Positions 24,608-36,350 of a DNA stretch of 64,000 bases are shown one piece after another; position 1 is the first letter of the stretch; each line of letters starts with the position of its first letter. A program made the translations under genes and the position numbers. The notes beneath the pieces are model-generated. The model searched no databases. It had not been told where the DNA came from and saw only the letters and a program-made list of their open reading frames with translations. Origin of the DNA: Synaphobranchus kaupii (lineage: Eukaryota > Chordata > Actinopteri > Anguilliformes > Synaphobranchidae); the NCBI GenBank assembly GCA_029718625.1, contig CM056383.1:21429930-21493929 (forward strand). Reading direction: 5' to 3'.

Positions 24608-25310
24608 TGTCATGGTTATTAGCAGCCTCTGCTGTTTCTGCGTTCGGTTTTCTTTTTGACGTCTGTGGGACACTCTATCGGATTTTTTCCACCTCCGTTC
24701 CGGTGTTTGAATCTCGCCCGGCAATTATTCTTTTCACTTGTTTTGGATTCCTGCCTATTATAAATAGCTCAGGACTTCCGCCTTCTGGCACTTCAATATT
24801 GTCTTTACTATTTTGGACAACGAAGTTGGTAAGGTATAGGATTTTGGTCACTGCATTTCTGGTTTGTATAAATAAGAAACAGCAAGTCCGGTTATTATTA
24901 GGATTAGATTGGTTTATTCTTTTCTTGCCAATCTTTCGCTTTATCCTTTATTCTCTCGACCTGTTGCCTTTTGTGTTCAGCTCTTTTGCTACAAGAGCTT
25001 AGGTAACAGGTTTGATTTTCTATTTCTTTCCTTGACCCATTTTCTGGGGTTTTTTCCTTTTGGTTTTCCAGCCTCTCGTTTGCGCTCTTTGATTTAGAGC
25101 GTGAGGTTCTTATTTATACTTGCTACTTTCGAGTCTCGCCTCCTTTTTGAGTTTTCTTTTGGCTTCTGCCGGGAGGTTTTTCACCCATTCTTTTTGTTTA
25201 ATTCCTCCCTGGTGCGGTTAGTTCCGCTTTTGTGGCTTATCACCTAGATACGCTTTTAGATTCCTTATCAGTCGCGTTTGGTTCTCCGAAGCTCACACCA
25301 ACCCATTACA
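24608..25310 (+). mobile_element. Solo LTR with 5-bp target duplication
   Basis: The 703-bp insert begins TGTCATGGTTATTAGCAGCC and ends CCAACCCATTACA, giving the TG...CA termini of an LTR. It is flanked by CAGGG at 24603-24607 and 25311-25315. It is pyrimidine-rich on the plus strand and contains TATAAATAG at about 24758, a possible promoter box. A long hydrophobic open frame within it follows from T-richness and is not a gene. Solo LTRs arise by recombination between the two LTRs of a retroelement. Family not determined. Confidence 0.8.
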
Positions 25311-25350
25311 CAGGGGCAAAAAAAAAAAACTAGGAAGTTCAAAAAACACC

Positions 25351-25899
25351 TGATTGTTTCCTTTGTATTCCCATTCCTTATGTTTCATGTCATGTTTTTC
25401 AGTTCACCCTGTTCGTTTCTGTTCTGTGTTCATTGCAGGCTGGGCATGGTTCCTTCTAGTTCCTTGTTTCTCCCCTTGATTTGTCTCCTACTCTCATACA
25501 TTCCTCACTCCTTTCAGTTTTCCAATTATTTCCTTCACCTGTTCCCTTCACTATTTAGTTTCCCCTCTCACGCCATTTAGTTGCCAGTTCGTTTTCTCTG
25601 CTCCGGTTGAGATCTCTCCCGGCCATTCTGATTATTATTCCTGTTTGTCTCATAACCTCTTTTGCTCTGTTCCTTCATCCAGCCTGTCCAGCCTGCCTCC
25701 TGCCTGTCCCTACCAGCCCTGACTCCTCTCCTGCCCCGCTTTAGTTCGCCAACCCTGTATCCTGCCTTCCTCCCTTTATTCGCCCTTTGCCTGCATTCGC
25801 TTGTCTTGCCTCTAATAAATATTCTCCCTTGTGGAATACTTGAATCGAGTCTGTCTCAGAGTCTTGCATTTGGGTCCAGTACTGTACACTGCCATAACA
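25351..25899 (+). mobile_element. LTR-like insertion with polyadenylation signal
   Basis: This segment interrupts the same Tc1 arm after AAAAAACACC. It is strongly pyrimidine-rich, has AATAAA at about 25816, and ends with GTACACTGCCATAACA, like 3' ends of fish LTRs. The 8-bp word AACACCTG occurs at both borders (25345-25352 and 25896-25903), but because the right flank belongs to another element this may be partly coincidence. The 5' border is therefore uncertain. Confidence 0.55.
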
Positions 25900-26203
25900 C
25901 CTGACTTATTTTTCCATAGAATTCAATAGGAAAATGAGTAAGGAGAAACAACCCTTAAAGTCATCCATCCATATCCACTGCATATCTGGCAGCAGTGATG
26001 GTTTGAGGCTTGTATGATACCTCAGACCCGTGATGATTTATAGCCATTTAGCCAACCATGGGTTCCGTACTATTCCCGTGTAATTTGCAGCTTAATCTAG
26101 TCCCACCCCCCAATTCCCATAGAGATCCATTTAAATGCAGAGTGGTTATAGTATTGCTTGTAAGAGTACCTGAAAATAAGATATCAAGAGGCTTTTGATA
26201 TCC
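25900..26203 (+). mobile_element. Half copy of the foldback element found at 44878-46590
   Basis: The sequence from CCTGACTTATTTTTCCATAG to AAGATATCAAGAGGCTTTTG matches loop and right arm of the later element (about 46000-46285), in the same order and orientation and with scattered substitutions. The left arm is absent. It ends where the right arm of the Tc1 host resumes. Confidence 0.8.
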
Positions 26204-26470
26204 TTTTATACCCAGTCATGATATCATCGCCTGTTTACCTATGGAATGTTCCAAAGAAGTGTTTTTTTTTTTAACTTCCCAGTCTTTTTTTTGCCCCTGT
26301 CTCAACTTTTTTGGAACATGTTGCAGGCATCAAATTGAGAATTAGTGTATATTTACAAAAATCAATAAAGTTGATAAAGTAAAACATTACATATCTTTTC
26401 TTTGTATTGTTTTCAATTAAGTATATGTAAAAGATTTACAAATCACTTGTGATATTATTAAGAAAAAAAT

Positions 26471-26473
<3 letters not shown>

Positions 26474-26512
<39 letters not shown>
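26474..26512. repeat. (TA)n microsatellite
   Basis: A perfect TA dinucleotide run of about 19 units abuts the broken right end of the Tc1 element. Confidence 0.95.
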
Positions 26513-26516
<4 letters not shown>

Positions 26517-29427
26517 TGACATTTTCAATATTTGATGACATATTTGCTGCATAAGGAACATTTAAATGTTAATCTGTGTAATAGACTTGGATACAGCTGA
26601 CTGACATAGTTACAAGTCTAATAAGCTGCCGGTTCTCCACTGTCTTTGTTTAGGTCAAGTCACCCTTTATCTTACTTCTGTCAAGCCCATAACATGCACG
26701 CTATTAAAAGAAACTAATCAATGTAACCTGCAATTTTTACTTTGCCGATTTAAGCGCCCATGACAGGCAAAATGCAATAGAGCCATTGGAGCAGACAGTC
26801 CTGACACATGTCTTACCAGCCTGGCCTTCAATTATGCACAGCCCAATGTTTCCTGCCTTTTAATTGAATCACACCCTATAAAACTTGTTATTTCTAATTT
26901 GTTGCATTAGATTTATTTTTGACATCAGTGCCAGGGTGTCATGAATTATGCAGATTGTGGATGTTATTACAGGGAAACTAATTGCCAATGATTAAGAAAT
27001 GAACCTGAGGTTCTGTCACCCAGAAACAAGCATCTGCGGATGACACATAATCAGCAGACTTGTTGTTCTTATTGTTGTTATGGTTGTTGTTGCTTATTTT
27101 GTGTTGAGATGTGATTTTGTGATTGGGTTTAATAGATATGTAAAAAAAATAAACAATTCATAGAGTATTTGTTAGAGATTGAATTTTCCACCATCAATGC
27201 ACTGCCAGACCACATGGATCTGAACATCAAGCATGGAAATGAGTAAAGCTGAGAACAGTTTTATTCTCTTGGCTGGAGTTTTATTGATCTTGGTTTCATG
27301 GCCACAGATCAACACTTTTATGAGATTGTTCAACTTTTCTATTATGTGGAAAATTATCTTCAGCATTGCCCTGTGGTTAACAGTGAACAGCCATTGGGCC
27401 GACTGGCCTTTTGAAAAGCCCTTAAATTCTTTATTGCTGAGCGTGTAGTCAGGGTAGCAGTAATAGCCTCATTGAAATTCATATATAAAATGCATGAAAA
27501 AATCAAGAAACAGAAAATCAAGTCATTCATAAGAGGCAGCTGGTCTGACAAGATTGGTTTCGTGCACAAGGCACACACTTTTATATCATAAATAAAGGCT
27601 GCCTTTTAAATCATCGAATAAAAGCTGACTTTAAATGACAAAAATACATTTAGGAAGTACATCTCCTGTACATCTCCTCTCAAATATGGCCCAAAGGTCT
27701 ACTGTAAATCCAATAGCATTATATTGTAATGTTTTGTTGTATTAGTCTAATTCTGGAATGAACGGGTCTGGAGGGGATTCTTCCATGGAAATACAATATG
27801 GCATGGAAATGAATTTGCTGACTGATATGGTTAAGGTTGGCTTTGAATCACTCACAAAAAAATAGAGACCTGATATCAGAGATCATTCTGTGATGAAGTA
27901 ATTAGTCCTGGAGAAAATAAGTTTACTTCGTACATGCTTAAAGCTGTCAGAGGTAAAATTAATGTTCTCCCTCAATTCACCGGAGACTTGAAGATTCAAT
28001 TTAGCCTGTAGGCAAAATCAAAACACCTGACTCAAAGGCACAGATCCTCACAGCCTTCAAAGTTACATGGCTTTGGGTATGTCTGGAAGTCATTTCCACG
28101 CTTTATAGAGAAGAAGAGGCTGCTTTAGTTTCATGAATGCTCAATCAGTTCCATAGAACAGGTTAACCTTATTTCCAACAGAGAACATTAAAAACCCTAC
28201 AGGCACCTAAAGGCTGGTTTCAAAGACTTTCTTAAAATTCACTGAAATTTCACCTTTGGGGGGCTAGCCAAACACCACGGATGACAGGGGAAAAAACAAA
28301 CTCAAAGCCACCTTTTTTGGATTGTGTTAATGGTCCAAAAGGGTCTTCTGCCTGGTTCTGGTCCATTTCTACTAGATACTTTACTTCCGATGTTCTGTTC
28401 TTCACTTCTGTACCTGTAGGATGCAGACAACAGGAGTTGTTTTCAGAAGTGATGTGGTGCAGAGCTTTCAGAGTCAAAATATTTGGACTGAAACATTTCC
28501 ATGTTTGAATTATTGCTGTGGTGTTTCCATTGTTCCCTTGACTATGGTGCTTAACCTGCCATTTCATCTGTAAGTACCTAGCTGTATAAATTGATTTATA
28601 AAGTAGAAGGCATATGTGTTTGCCACTCAAGTCAGCTGAGATCATTTATAATGTAATGTAGTGCTATCCTTAGAAATGCAACGCAAATGTTTGGTTCACA
28701 CAGTCGTACGCATGTCATTATTTATTTTATTACTTACTCACTCACTCACTTCGTGTGTGTTACACCTATCTTTACACTGAATATACACTATTGTACACAC
28801 AGTTAATCAACATAACATGTTATGTTATACAATACAATATAATATAAAACATAAGTGAAACAATGTGACCATGAGATTAGATGTACTGTAGGTCAGGGTA
28901 GTTTAAAATACCCATAACATAACATACCTATGGGAACCACAAGAAGTTTGAAAAATATTTATTTTATATTTTATAATGCATGTCATTCAGCTGGCATGGG
29001 GAAGAACATTCACCAAATTAATTCCTTATATAAAAATGATGAATGGTAATGTTTATCATAATAATAACCTAAAATATTTGAATTTAAGTTTGACAAGCAA
29101 AATGTATTTTAAATTGAGAAGATACAAATCAGCAAATCACTTTGCGGTTACAAGGTCAGGTTATAAGGCTGTGTCGTATTTTTTAAAAGTTATATCAGAT
29201 AATAAAATATTGATTTATTATTCCTTGGGTAAGCTTGCGCCAGCTCTGAATCTGCGTGCTTATGAAATTCACACCTGTGGCCTCCTGAAATCTGTCACTG
29301 AACAACAGCCAATTGGAAGAAAACCATGTGGTAGTATTTATTCAAATGACTTTCAGTCAAGTGGCACTATGTATAAATGAGTTTAAAGTTATTAAACACT
29401 ATTTTAAAATAATACTGGTATCTGATA
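26513..29427. other. Noncoding sequence; candidate conserved block at the left
   Basis: No gene is recognised. The part at about 26640-27060 is non-repetitive, with several homeodomain-type AATTA/TAAT cores (GAATTATGCAGATTGTGGAT, TTAATTGAATCAC), and looks like conserved noncoding DNA. From 27060 to 29427 nothing is identifiable apart from an imperfect GTT run near 27060-27095 and CACT repeats near 28738-28751. Confidence 0.4.
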
Positions 29428-30965
29428 AAGAGTAAAATGTTTACTGTTAATTGAAGTGTTAACTCTTCAGTTTTCATGAGTCCAAGAGGGATCATATGTA
29501 CTCAGGGGCGTCTTTTTTTGGGGGGGGTGCGGGGGGCAACCGGTGTGACCGCCCCAGGCCCCGCACTTCACAGGGTCCTGCGGTGAGAAATTGAAATAAT
29601 AACCATTTCTTTTTTTTCTTTTTTATAAAATTATATTTGTCTAAAATAGCCTATACCTTCGTGAAGCACACCCAGACACATGGAAATACATTTAGCCTAC
29701 ATGGTGTTTTGGAAAGTTGTTTTTATGTGAGAAATAGCTAATAGGCTTACGTCCCTACGCTGCATAGCTACGCTTGAGTGGCAAGCTCAAACAGCAGAGA
29801 CCGAGACAAATTCAGAAAGTAGGCTACAGCTCATAAAAAAGAAACAAGAAAAAGAGATTAATTAAATGTAAAATTTAAAGGTTCCTTGGATAGATTCGTA
29901 AAGAAAAACATGGAGGAGGAAGAGCAGGTCAACACTGCTGAAGTGTGCTGTTTTTCGATTCCCCTGCAGATTTCAACTCCCCTTCACGTGAATGCGCTCA
30001 TAAAGCTAACGCTACATGATATGCTCTGTGCTTTTATTTTGCTCAATTTCTCCAGTTAACATGTAAAAATGATAATACTGTGGACTGTGGTACAAGCATA
30101 GCTATGAACCACAAATTGTAGATTGTCCTATTGATTGTGGTGGAGCATAATATAATTGCAAAGAGTCACGATGTTGAACACTATCTTTTTCATTGTAAAG
30201 AGAGCATTGTAAAGTGCACGGTCTGACACTGTGACACAAGAAAATTACTCTGCAATGTTAACATGTCAAACACATATGTCTTCACAAACATTGTCATAAA
30301 CGTAGGCCTACTATAATGGGACAATGGCCTACTATAATGGGAACAATGATTAGAATCATCTGGAGAAATATGCGTGAAAAAAATGATTAATCAAATTCTG
30401 GTAGGTGCGACTTCCTGCGATGCATCTCTTAATATGCTGTCAGTATTTATAAACTTTTATTTATATATCCCACACTCTGCCTGCTTTTTACCTAGCTCTC
30501 TTTACAATCAAAAAGCTAGTGTTCCACATCGTTAACTTTTGCAATTATTTTATGGTCCACCTCAATCAATAGAACAATCTACAATTCATGGTTCATAGCT
30601 ATGATCGTACCACAACCCACAGTATTATTGTTTTCATTTCAATTGGAGAAATTAAGCAAAAGTGTGGCGAGTTGTTATTGTTAATTACAATTCAAGGGCA
30701 GAGGAATGGCATAGCCTACTAATTCTTCAATTGGTTGGTTGTATATGGTTGGTTTGTGGTTGGTGATGTCATAGCCTGTAAATTCTTCGTTTATAATTAT
30801 ATAATAGAAACGATTTAAGCCTATGGGTTAGCTATGATGTCATCGCGTTAACAGCTGGGCCCAGCGTAGGTTGACTCACTCCGGGCCCCGCCCAACCTTG
30901 AGACGGCCCTGTATGGACTATATCGGAGTAAAATGTACTATTTCGGAGTTGATTTAACAATACAT
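29428..30965. mobile_element. Small MITE split by a hAT insertion
   Basis: The flanks of the hAT element, about 29428-29502 and 30912-30965, together contain AGTAAAATGT..., AGGGATCATATGTACT and GAGTTGATTTAACA. The same motifs appear in order in the intact MITE at 53379-53495. The flanks are therefore two halves of an older member of that family. Confidence 0.65.
29503..30911. mobile_element. hAT-type non-autonomous element with internal palindrome
   Basis: The 1409-bp element begins CAGGGGCGTCTTTTTTTG and ends TTGAGACGGCCCTG, imperfect inverted ends of hAT type. The flanking octamers are TATGTACT and TATGGACT (29495-29502, 30912-30919), 7 of 8 identical, fitting an 8-bp hAT target duplication that has aged. 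Both ends are G/C-rich. Inside, 30067-30220 is the inverse of about 30490-30635, for instance CATAGCTATGAACCA against TGGTTCATAGCTATG. No transposase frame is visible. Confidence 0.75.
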
Positions 30966-33687
30966 GATCATCTAAAGATGTATTACAATGCAGAAAAGAA
31001 TACAGGTTCCTTAACTCTTTTAAAGTTCACAAGCCAGTAGATTGCTTGTCCCTGTTTGTTGCATATGCAAGTTGAGCAGTCTGTGACGTGACCCTGCCAA
31101 ATTAAAAACACTGCTTGTGCGTATAAGTCTTTTTGAATAAGCTGACACTGCTTGGCACTGTCAATATGATAAAGGAGCTTGGTAAATTTCAGGAGCATCT
31201 CAGAAATGTGGCCACAACTCCTTGTCTTTTGAAATGACAATTAGAGTCGCTGAAGGTCAAATCTCCGCTGTCAGCTGCCCACAGAGGCAAATCTCCCTGG
31301 ACAGAGACTAATCTGGGTCCGATGGCAATGGTGGTTCCCCCCATGATACAGGAGAGAGACAGGTGATTTCTTGCAATGGAACACCTCCAACAGTCCTCAC
31401 AATCCTTTCTATTTTGAAAGACGCCACTATCAGTAGAGCAGGCACTTGTTATATGTTGTTGTTACTTTTATTGTTAATATCCTGTGTTATTTTAACATGT
31501 CAAAATAATCCCCATAAGAAGCGTAAAGCATACATATGGAAGACAGTGCATCTCCTGGCTCAGTCTGGACAGTAATGCAGCAAAAATGTACGACCCATTT
31601 ATGGCAAGATTATGAGCTGTCCATTGTGCTGTTCAGTAAAAGTGACCACTCATCCAAAATTAAACATACTGAGAGAAAGTAATGAAATTGAATGCATGAA
31701 ATGGTCATTAAGATTTTAAGGCCAGCTAGTACTAGAGTCCCCATATGAATCAGACTTGAAACACTTGTGTGTAACATTAATTTGTACAGCAAATTATATT
31801 CCAGTCCATATACATCTTTGTATTTCTTATATAACGTGAAAAGATAAATGTTATTGTGTTGTTCGCATAGTTTCACCTTAAGTTTGTCCTCTCTAGTTTC
31901 CAAGTGTTCTTGTCGGCTAAGGTTGCTGTAATTGCTGTCAGTCACATTTCACCACCGCCAGAGATGCATCTCTGTCTTAGAACACAGCGAAGGAGTTTAG
32001 GCAGAGCTTCCCTCCTGTTCCTGTCCCGTGAGAGTTTCTTTATATTACCTCCTTTGTTTACCCCTCATTCTAAACAGTAAACACGTTTCACCGCACATTA
32101 AAAGAAAGGCAACAGAGGCCTTCAGATGCGACAACACAGGCACGGTAATTGAGAAGATTTCCCTGCAAATGCCAGAAGTGATTTGGTTTCAGAGAAGTTT
32201 GGCAGGCAGTAGAAAAGTGTTTATGGGGAGGAGAGGAAAGAAAAAGGAAACACTTGCTTTGTTGACACTCCTGGCGAAGAAGAGCAGAGCCCAGTGACTA
32301 AAGCTTCTCTATTTCTTTCTACGTTCATCTCAATCATGACATTCTGAGTACATGAAATATTCCACATATGAATTATATTCTATCAGTATATAAACAAATA
32401 TTTGATCAACATTTCTCAAGACCTTGACAGCACAGGGCACTATTCATCTGTGAAACTGAGAATATATCGCGCATGGGTTTTATAGATTCTAAACTCAGTG
32501 AAAAACTGTGTCCAACATTTCTTAAAATAATAAAGCAGATCAAAGTGTAAAATGAGACTAAGGCCTGGATCCAATGAGATATTTACTTTATTTATACACT
32601 TATTCAAACATTTCAAATTAATTTCAGTGATTGTTGAACCTGTACAACTCTGTGAAGAAGAGCTATTAAATTACGAACAATTAAGAAAAACTAATAATTG
32701 CATTTCTTTTTAAATTACATATTTATTATTTGAGGCTATAAATGTAATCTAGGACTATGGGTGCTGATATGCATTTGTATCCCATGTTGTAGTATACGGT
32801 AAGCATAATTTTCAGAACTCAGGTTTTGCCATCTGAATGTAATCGATGGACGGATGGAAGAACAGACAGCTGCGAAAGGTCAGGGGTCAGGCATTAACGT
32901 GGGAGCAGAGCCTCTAGCCTAGACCAGGTCCTGTCCCTCATTGGAAAACATTAGAATCTGCTTAAAGTGTTGAAGATCCACTCTGTGAGGCTCAAATCTC
33001 CAGGAAATTGCACACACTAGGTGGCTAAGTTGAAGTGAAAGGTTCCCTTGACGCTTTATTTAACTTGTGAATTTCTTTAATGTCACTCTTGTTTCACCCA
33101 CTCCACACGACAGTAGGACAAAGACAGAGGGCCGAATTCAGACCTGCGCTTCAGTGCATTTTCCGTGCAAGTCTCTCACTCGTGCAATGATGATTACGCA
33201 GAAAATAGAAAGAGCGTTTTCAAAAAAAACAACCAAAACGACTACAACATCCGGTCTACTCACTTGCTCACACTGCTGAAGTGAAAGCCATAAAGCTGAC
33301 ACTTCTCGCCCTTGGTGATACTGTTAGTTTCACTCCCATAATAAGAAAAAAAGTGATTTTTTTCTTTGCCCGGTAGCGACTTTGTTAGCTAGCAAGAGCG
33401 GGAGCCAGCTATGTACGACCGGGGATTCTGGGTAGTGTAGTTATGTTTCTCAAACTCCGTTAATTATACAATTAAAATTTGATTTGAATGCAGTGATGAG
33501 TATGTAATGGACTATGTATCACATATATGTAAAAAATTTGGTCCATACAATGCCATATACTGTATCATCATAAGGGTGAGGGGTTGTTCCTGAAGTGGGG
33601 AAAAGTAATGGCTTCCGGCAGTCTTCCGGGAACAGCCAGGGATAGGAGGGGGCAGGACTACGGAGCTCTATATTGATGGATGACTAA
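30966..33687. other. Unrecognised noncoding sequence
   Basis: No gene is recognised. About 31110-31340 and 33300-33440 are GC-richer; the latter includes GATTCTGGGTAGTGTAGTT, which recalls repeat debris. The rest is AT-rich and unassigned. Confidence 0.45.
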
Positions 33688-33949
33688 CGGTGTGTCCAAA
33701 TCAGAGCCCTATCTACTGCATCCTGTGTATTGTTTACTGCATACTGTTTGCTACACGACATGCAGTATGCAAAAATATCCTCCATACTATTATCAGCGAA
33801 AACCTGGAAATAAGGTTTATATGTATATCATCCTGGGATTTTAACTACGCTACATTTAGAGAAAACTTTGCCTACTTAACAACATTCTCATCCAGTGTAC
33901 ACAACAAGCATACGCAATAGTATGGAAGGGTGCTGATTCGGACACAGTC
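33688..33949. mobile_element. Harbinger-like MITE
   Basis: The 262-bp element has inverted ends: CGGTGTGTCCAAATCAGAGC at the left and GTGCTGATTCGGACACAGTC at the right. It is flanked by TAA at 33685-33687 and 33950-33952, the trinucleotide target duplication typical of PIF/Harbinger elements. The interior contains repeated TACTGCAT motifs. It codes for nothing. Confidence 0.7.
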
Positions 33950-34788
33950 TAAGGCAAATGGAAATTTGGCTGAAAAGCAAATTTTTGCAGAATTCATTTA
34001 AGAATTGACACATGAGCATCAGGGTTTGTTAATTGTTACTCTAATATTAGTTTTAGTGTATATACAGTTGAGAAAAACTAATAAAATTAATGAAGACTAA
34101 AATCACATGTTCCTGTTGTTTATTTATGTTTGCTTTATTGTAAAATAGATTAAATTGAATATTAAAACTCTGATTTGTATCTGTATTTTCACTAATGAGG
34201 AGTTTAAGTGGAATGACATTTGATCCTTGTGGTGTGTATGAATCAATAGGAAGTTGATAAAGCCAACTTCATTGCTGCCTCGCACAAAAAAACCTGAATT
34301 GTTTGCTTACCAAAGCCAGAGTGTGTCAGGCCAATTATGAAATGATTTATAGACCCCCAGCCAATGAAATAGTCTAAAACAGATTAGGCTCACTGAAAGA
34401 CCAGCACTAATATGACAAGCTGATGCCTGCCCAGTGACAGGTAACCAAGCAAACAAATTCATGAAATTCAGACTGAATTAGAGCCCTGATGTTCCTACTG
34501 GGAGGTGGCGATTTGATCGGGGGCAGTGGGGGTGTGGGCTGTCTCCCTGTCCGAATGGACGGGCACCATCCCTCTTTTTCTGTGTATTTATAAAAGTGAG
34601 GAAACTTTATTTATATACGTATATGTATTTATACGTACTTGCATTGTGTGCATGTGTGTGTGTGCACATGCTTGTGTGTTTGTGTGTGTGTGTTTGTGCG
34701 CGCATACATGCATGTGTGGTAGTGTTAGTGCATGCAAGCCTCTCTGTTTTATAAACAGGAAAAATAAACGGAAAAACCAGATGTAGAC
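33950..34788. other. Noncoding sequence with TG repeat
   Basis: Nothing identifiable except an interrupted TG repeat at about 34640-34710, directly next to the Gypsy element. Confidence 0.5.
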
Positions 34789-34812
34789 TTAAGGCGTGGA
34801 GGCACGAGACAT

Positions 34813-35817
34813 GACAGGTGGATGCGGTGTAGGGGAGGTGGCAGGAGAAGGTGAACAACAGTGGGGCTGATAACAGGGGAAATGGGGAAAGGGCCAATAA
34901 ATCAGGGGGTAAGCTTCTTGCAGGTAGTTTGTAGGGGGATGTCCCGGGACGAAGGCCAAACCTTCAGCTGTCTCCTTGGCGGCCTCAGGAACGTAGAGAC
35001 AGTTGGGTGGAGCGTTATCAGGAGCCGGTTCAGTTACCAGCGCCTCCTCTACGGCCCTCATGACATCCCGTACAGTGGAAGCCACCAGGCAGCTGGGAGG
35101 AAGGACCGGTCCGGGGCACTCCTCCTCCTCTGGGGCCGCATGCAGATGGGACAGGGCATCAGGCTTCACATTTTTGGATCCTGGGCGATACGAGAGGGAG
35201 AAGTCAAACCGCGAGAAAAACAGGGACCATCTGGCTTGACGGGGGTTCAGGCAGCGTGCAGAATGGAGGTACTCCAAGTTCCTGTGATCCGTCCAAACCA
35301 GGAAGCGTATGGCAGCTCCCTCCAGCTAATGTCACCATTCTTCAAAAGCTAGCTTCACTGCCAGCAGCTCGCGGTCACCAATACTGTAATTACATTTGAT
35401 GGGGGAGAGACGGTGAGAGAAGAATGCACAGGGGTGTACCTTATTGTCTGGGGCTCGCTGGGACAGCACAGCCCCAACTCCGGTGTCCGACGCATCAACC
35501 TCCACAATAAACTGCCGAGTGGGGTCCGGCAGGGACAGGAGAGGAGCAGAGGTGAAATGGCTCTTGAGCGCATGAAAGGCGGTTTGAGTGTCAGTGTTCC
35601 ACCGAAAAGGGGTCTTAGTGGATGTCAGGGCAGTAAGCGGGGCAGCCACCATGCTGTAGCTCCTGATGAACCTCCGATAGAAATGAGCGAATCCCAGGCA
35701 ACGCTGTAGCTGTTTTCGGCTACTCCCGAACGGCTCGCACCTTGTGTGGGTCCATCTCCAGGTGCCCCCTGGACACAATGAACCCCAAAAACTGAAGGAC
35801 AGATTGGTGGAACTCAC
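34813..35817 (-). pseudogene. Gypsy RNase H and polyprotein tail pseudogene
   Basis: From 35817 downwards the frame gives the RT-RNase H connection ([11 protein letters not shown]), then RNase H with [19 protein letters not shown] (first catalytic aspartate) and [14 protein letters not shown] (catalytic glutamate). Two in-frame stops follow near 35325-35331. The frame resumes with EYLHSARCLNPRQARW and SYRPGSKNVKPDALS, the conserved end of RNase H with its aspartate. Beyond that are only fragments of the linker before integrase; the zinc-binding and catalytic parts of integrase are not present. Confidence 0.85.
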
Positions 35818-36350
35818 TCTTCTCCGCCTTGATGAAGAGCTGATTCTCCAGGAGCCGCTGGATCACCTGCTGCACGTGCTGTACGTGTTCCTCCAAGGTC
35901 TTGAAGAAAACCAGCATGTCATCAATGTAGACGTAGACAAAGCACGACACCATGTCGTGCAGCACGTCGTTGACCAGCCCTTGGAAGACCGCTGGGGCGT
36001 TAGTAAGCCTGAAAGGCATCACCAAATATTCCTAGTGCCCCGTGTGCGTGTTGAAGGCGGTCTTCCACTCATCCCCTTTCCAAATCTGGACCAGGTGATA
36101 GGCATTTCGAAGATCCAACTTGGTGAAATATTGGCTCTCTTGCAAGTTGGAGAACGCAGAAGTAATGAGAGGTAGCGGGTAGCCATTCCTGACAGAGATA
36201 GCGTTAAGACCACGGCAATCAATACACGGTCACAGGGCCCCGTCCCTTTTCTTCACAAAGAAGAACTCAGCCCCAGCCGGGGAAGACGAGGGGCGAATGA
36301 TGCCAGAAGCCAGAGACTCGGAGATGTACTTCTCCATAGCCTTAGATTCT
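35720..36350 (-). pseudogene. Gypsy reverse transcriptase pseudogene
   Basis: Fingers motifs appear in order: [30 protein letters not shown], then after an in-frame TGA at about 36227 [19 protein letters not shown] and [14 protein letters not shown] second stop lies near 36034. The palm then reads [14 protein letters not shown] and [12 protein letters not shown], which holds the YIDD catalytic box with both aspartates, followed by [15 protein letters not shown]. The core motifs survive but the frame is broken at least twice. Confidence 0.88.

Larger units (their letters stand above)
24409..26450. mobile_element. Tc1/mariner-type element, host of a nested insertion stack
   Basis: The left end starts CAAACCCCAATTCCAAAGAA after TA at 24407-24408, the terminus of a common fish Tc1/mariner-related family. 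The right arm is recognisable from about 26204 (TATACCCAGTCATGATATCA) through CTGTCTCAACTTTTTTGGAA to about 26450, where it breaks off before the terminal repeat next to a TA microsatellite. Between them are a solo LTR (24608-25310), a second LTR-like segment (25351-25899) and half of a foldback element (25900-26203). No transposase remains. The right terminus is missing, so the element is dead. Confidence 0.75.

Noticed and set aside
24607..25002. A 131-codon hydrophobic frame that resembles a membrane protein
   Set aside because: It lies entirely within the pyrimidine-rich solo LTR; the hydrophobicity follows from T-rich codons and there is no known domain.
28250..28645. A 131-codon minus-strand frame
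   Set aside because: No domain, no splice context and no composition change; compatible with chance in 64 kb.
34861..36175. Long plus-strand frames
   Set aside because: They are antisense to the Gypsy polyprotein, whose minus-strand motifs explain the sequence.
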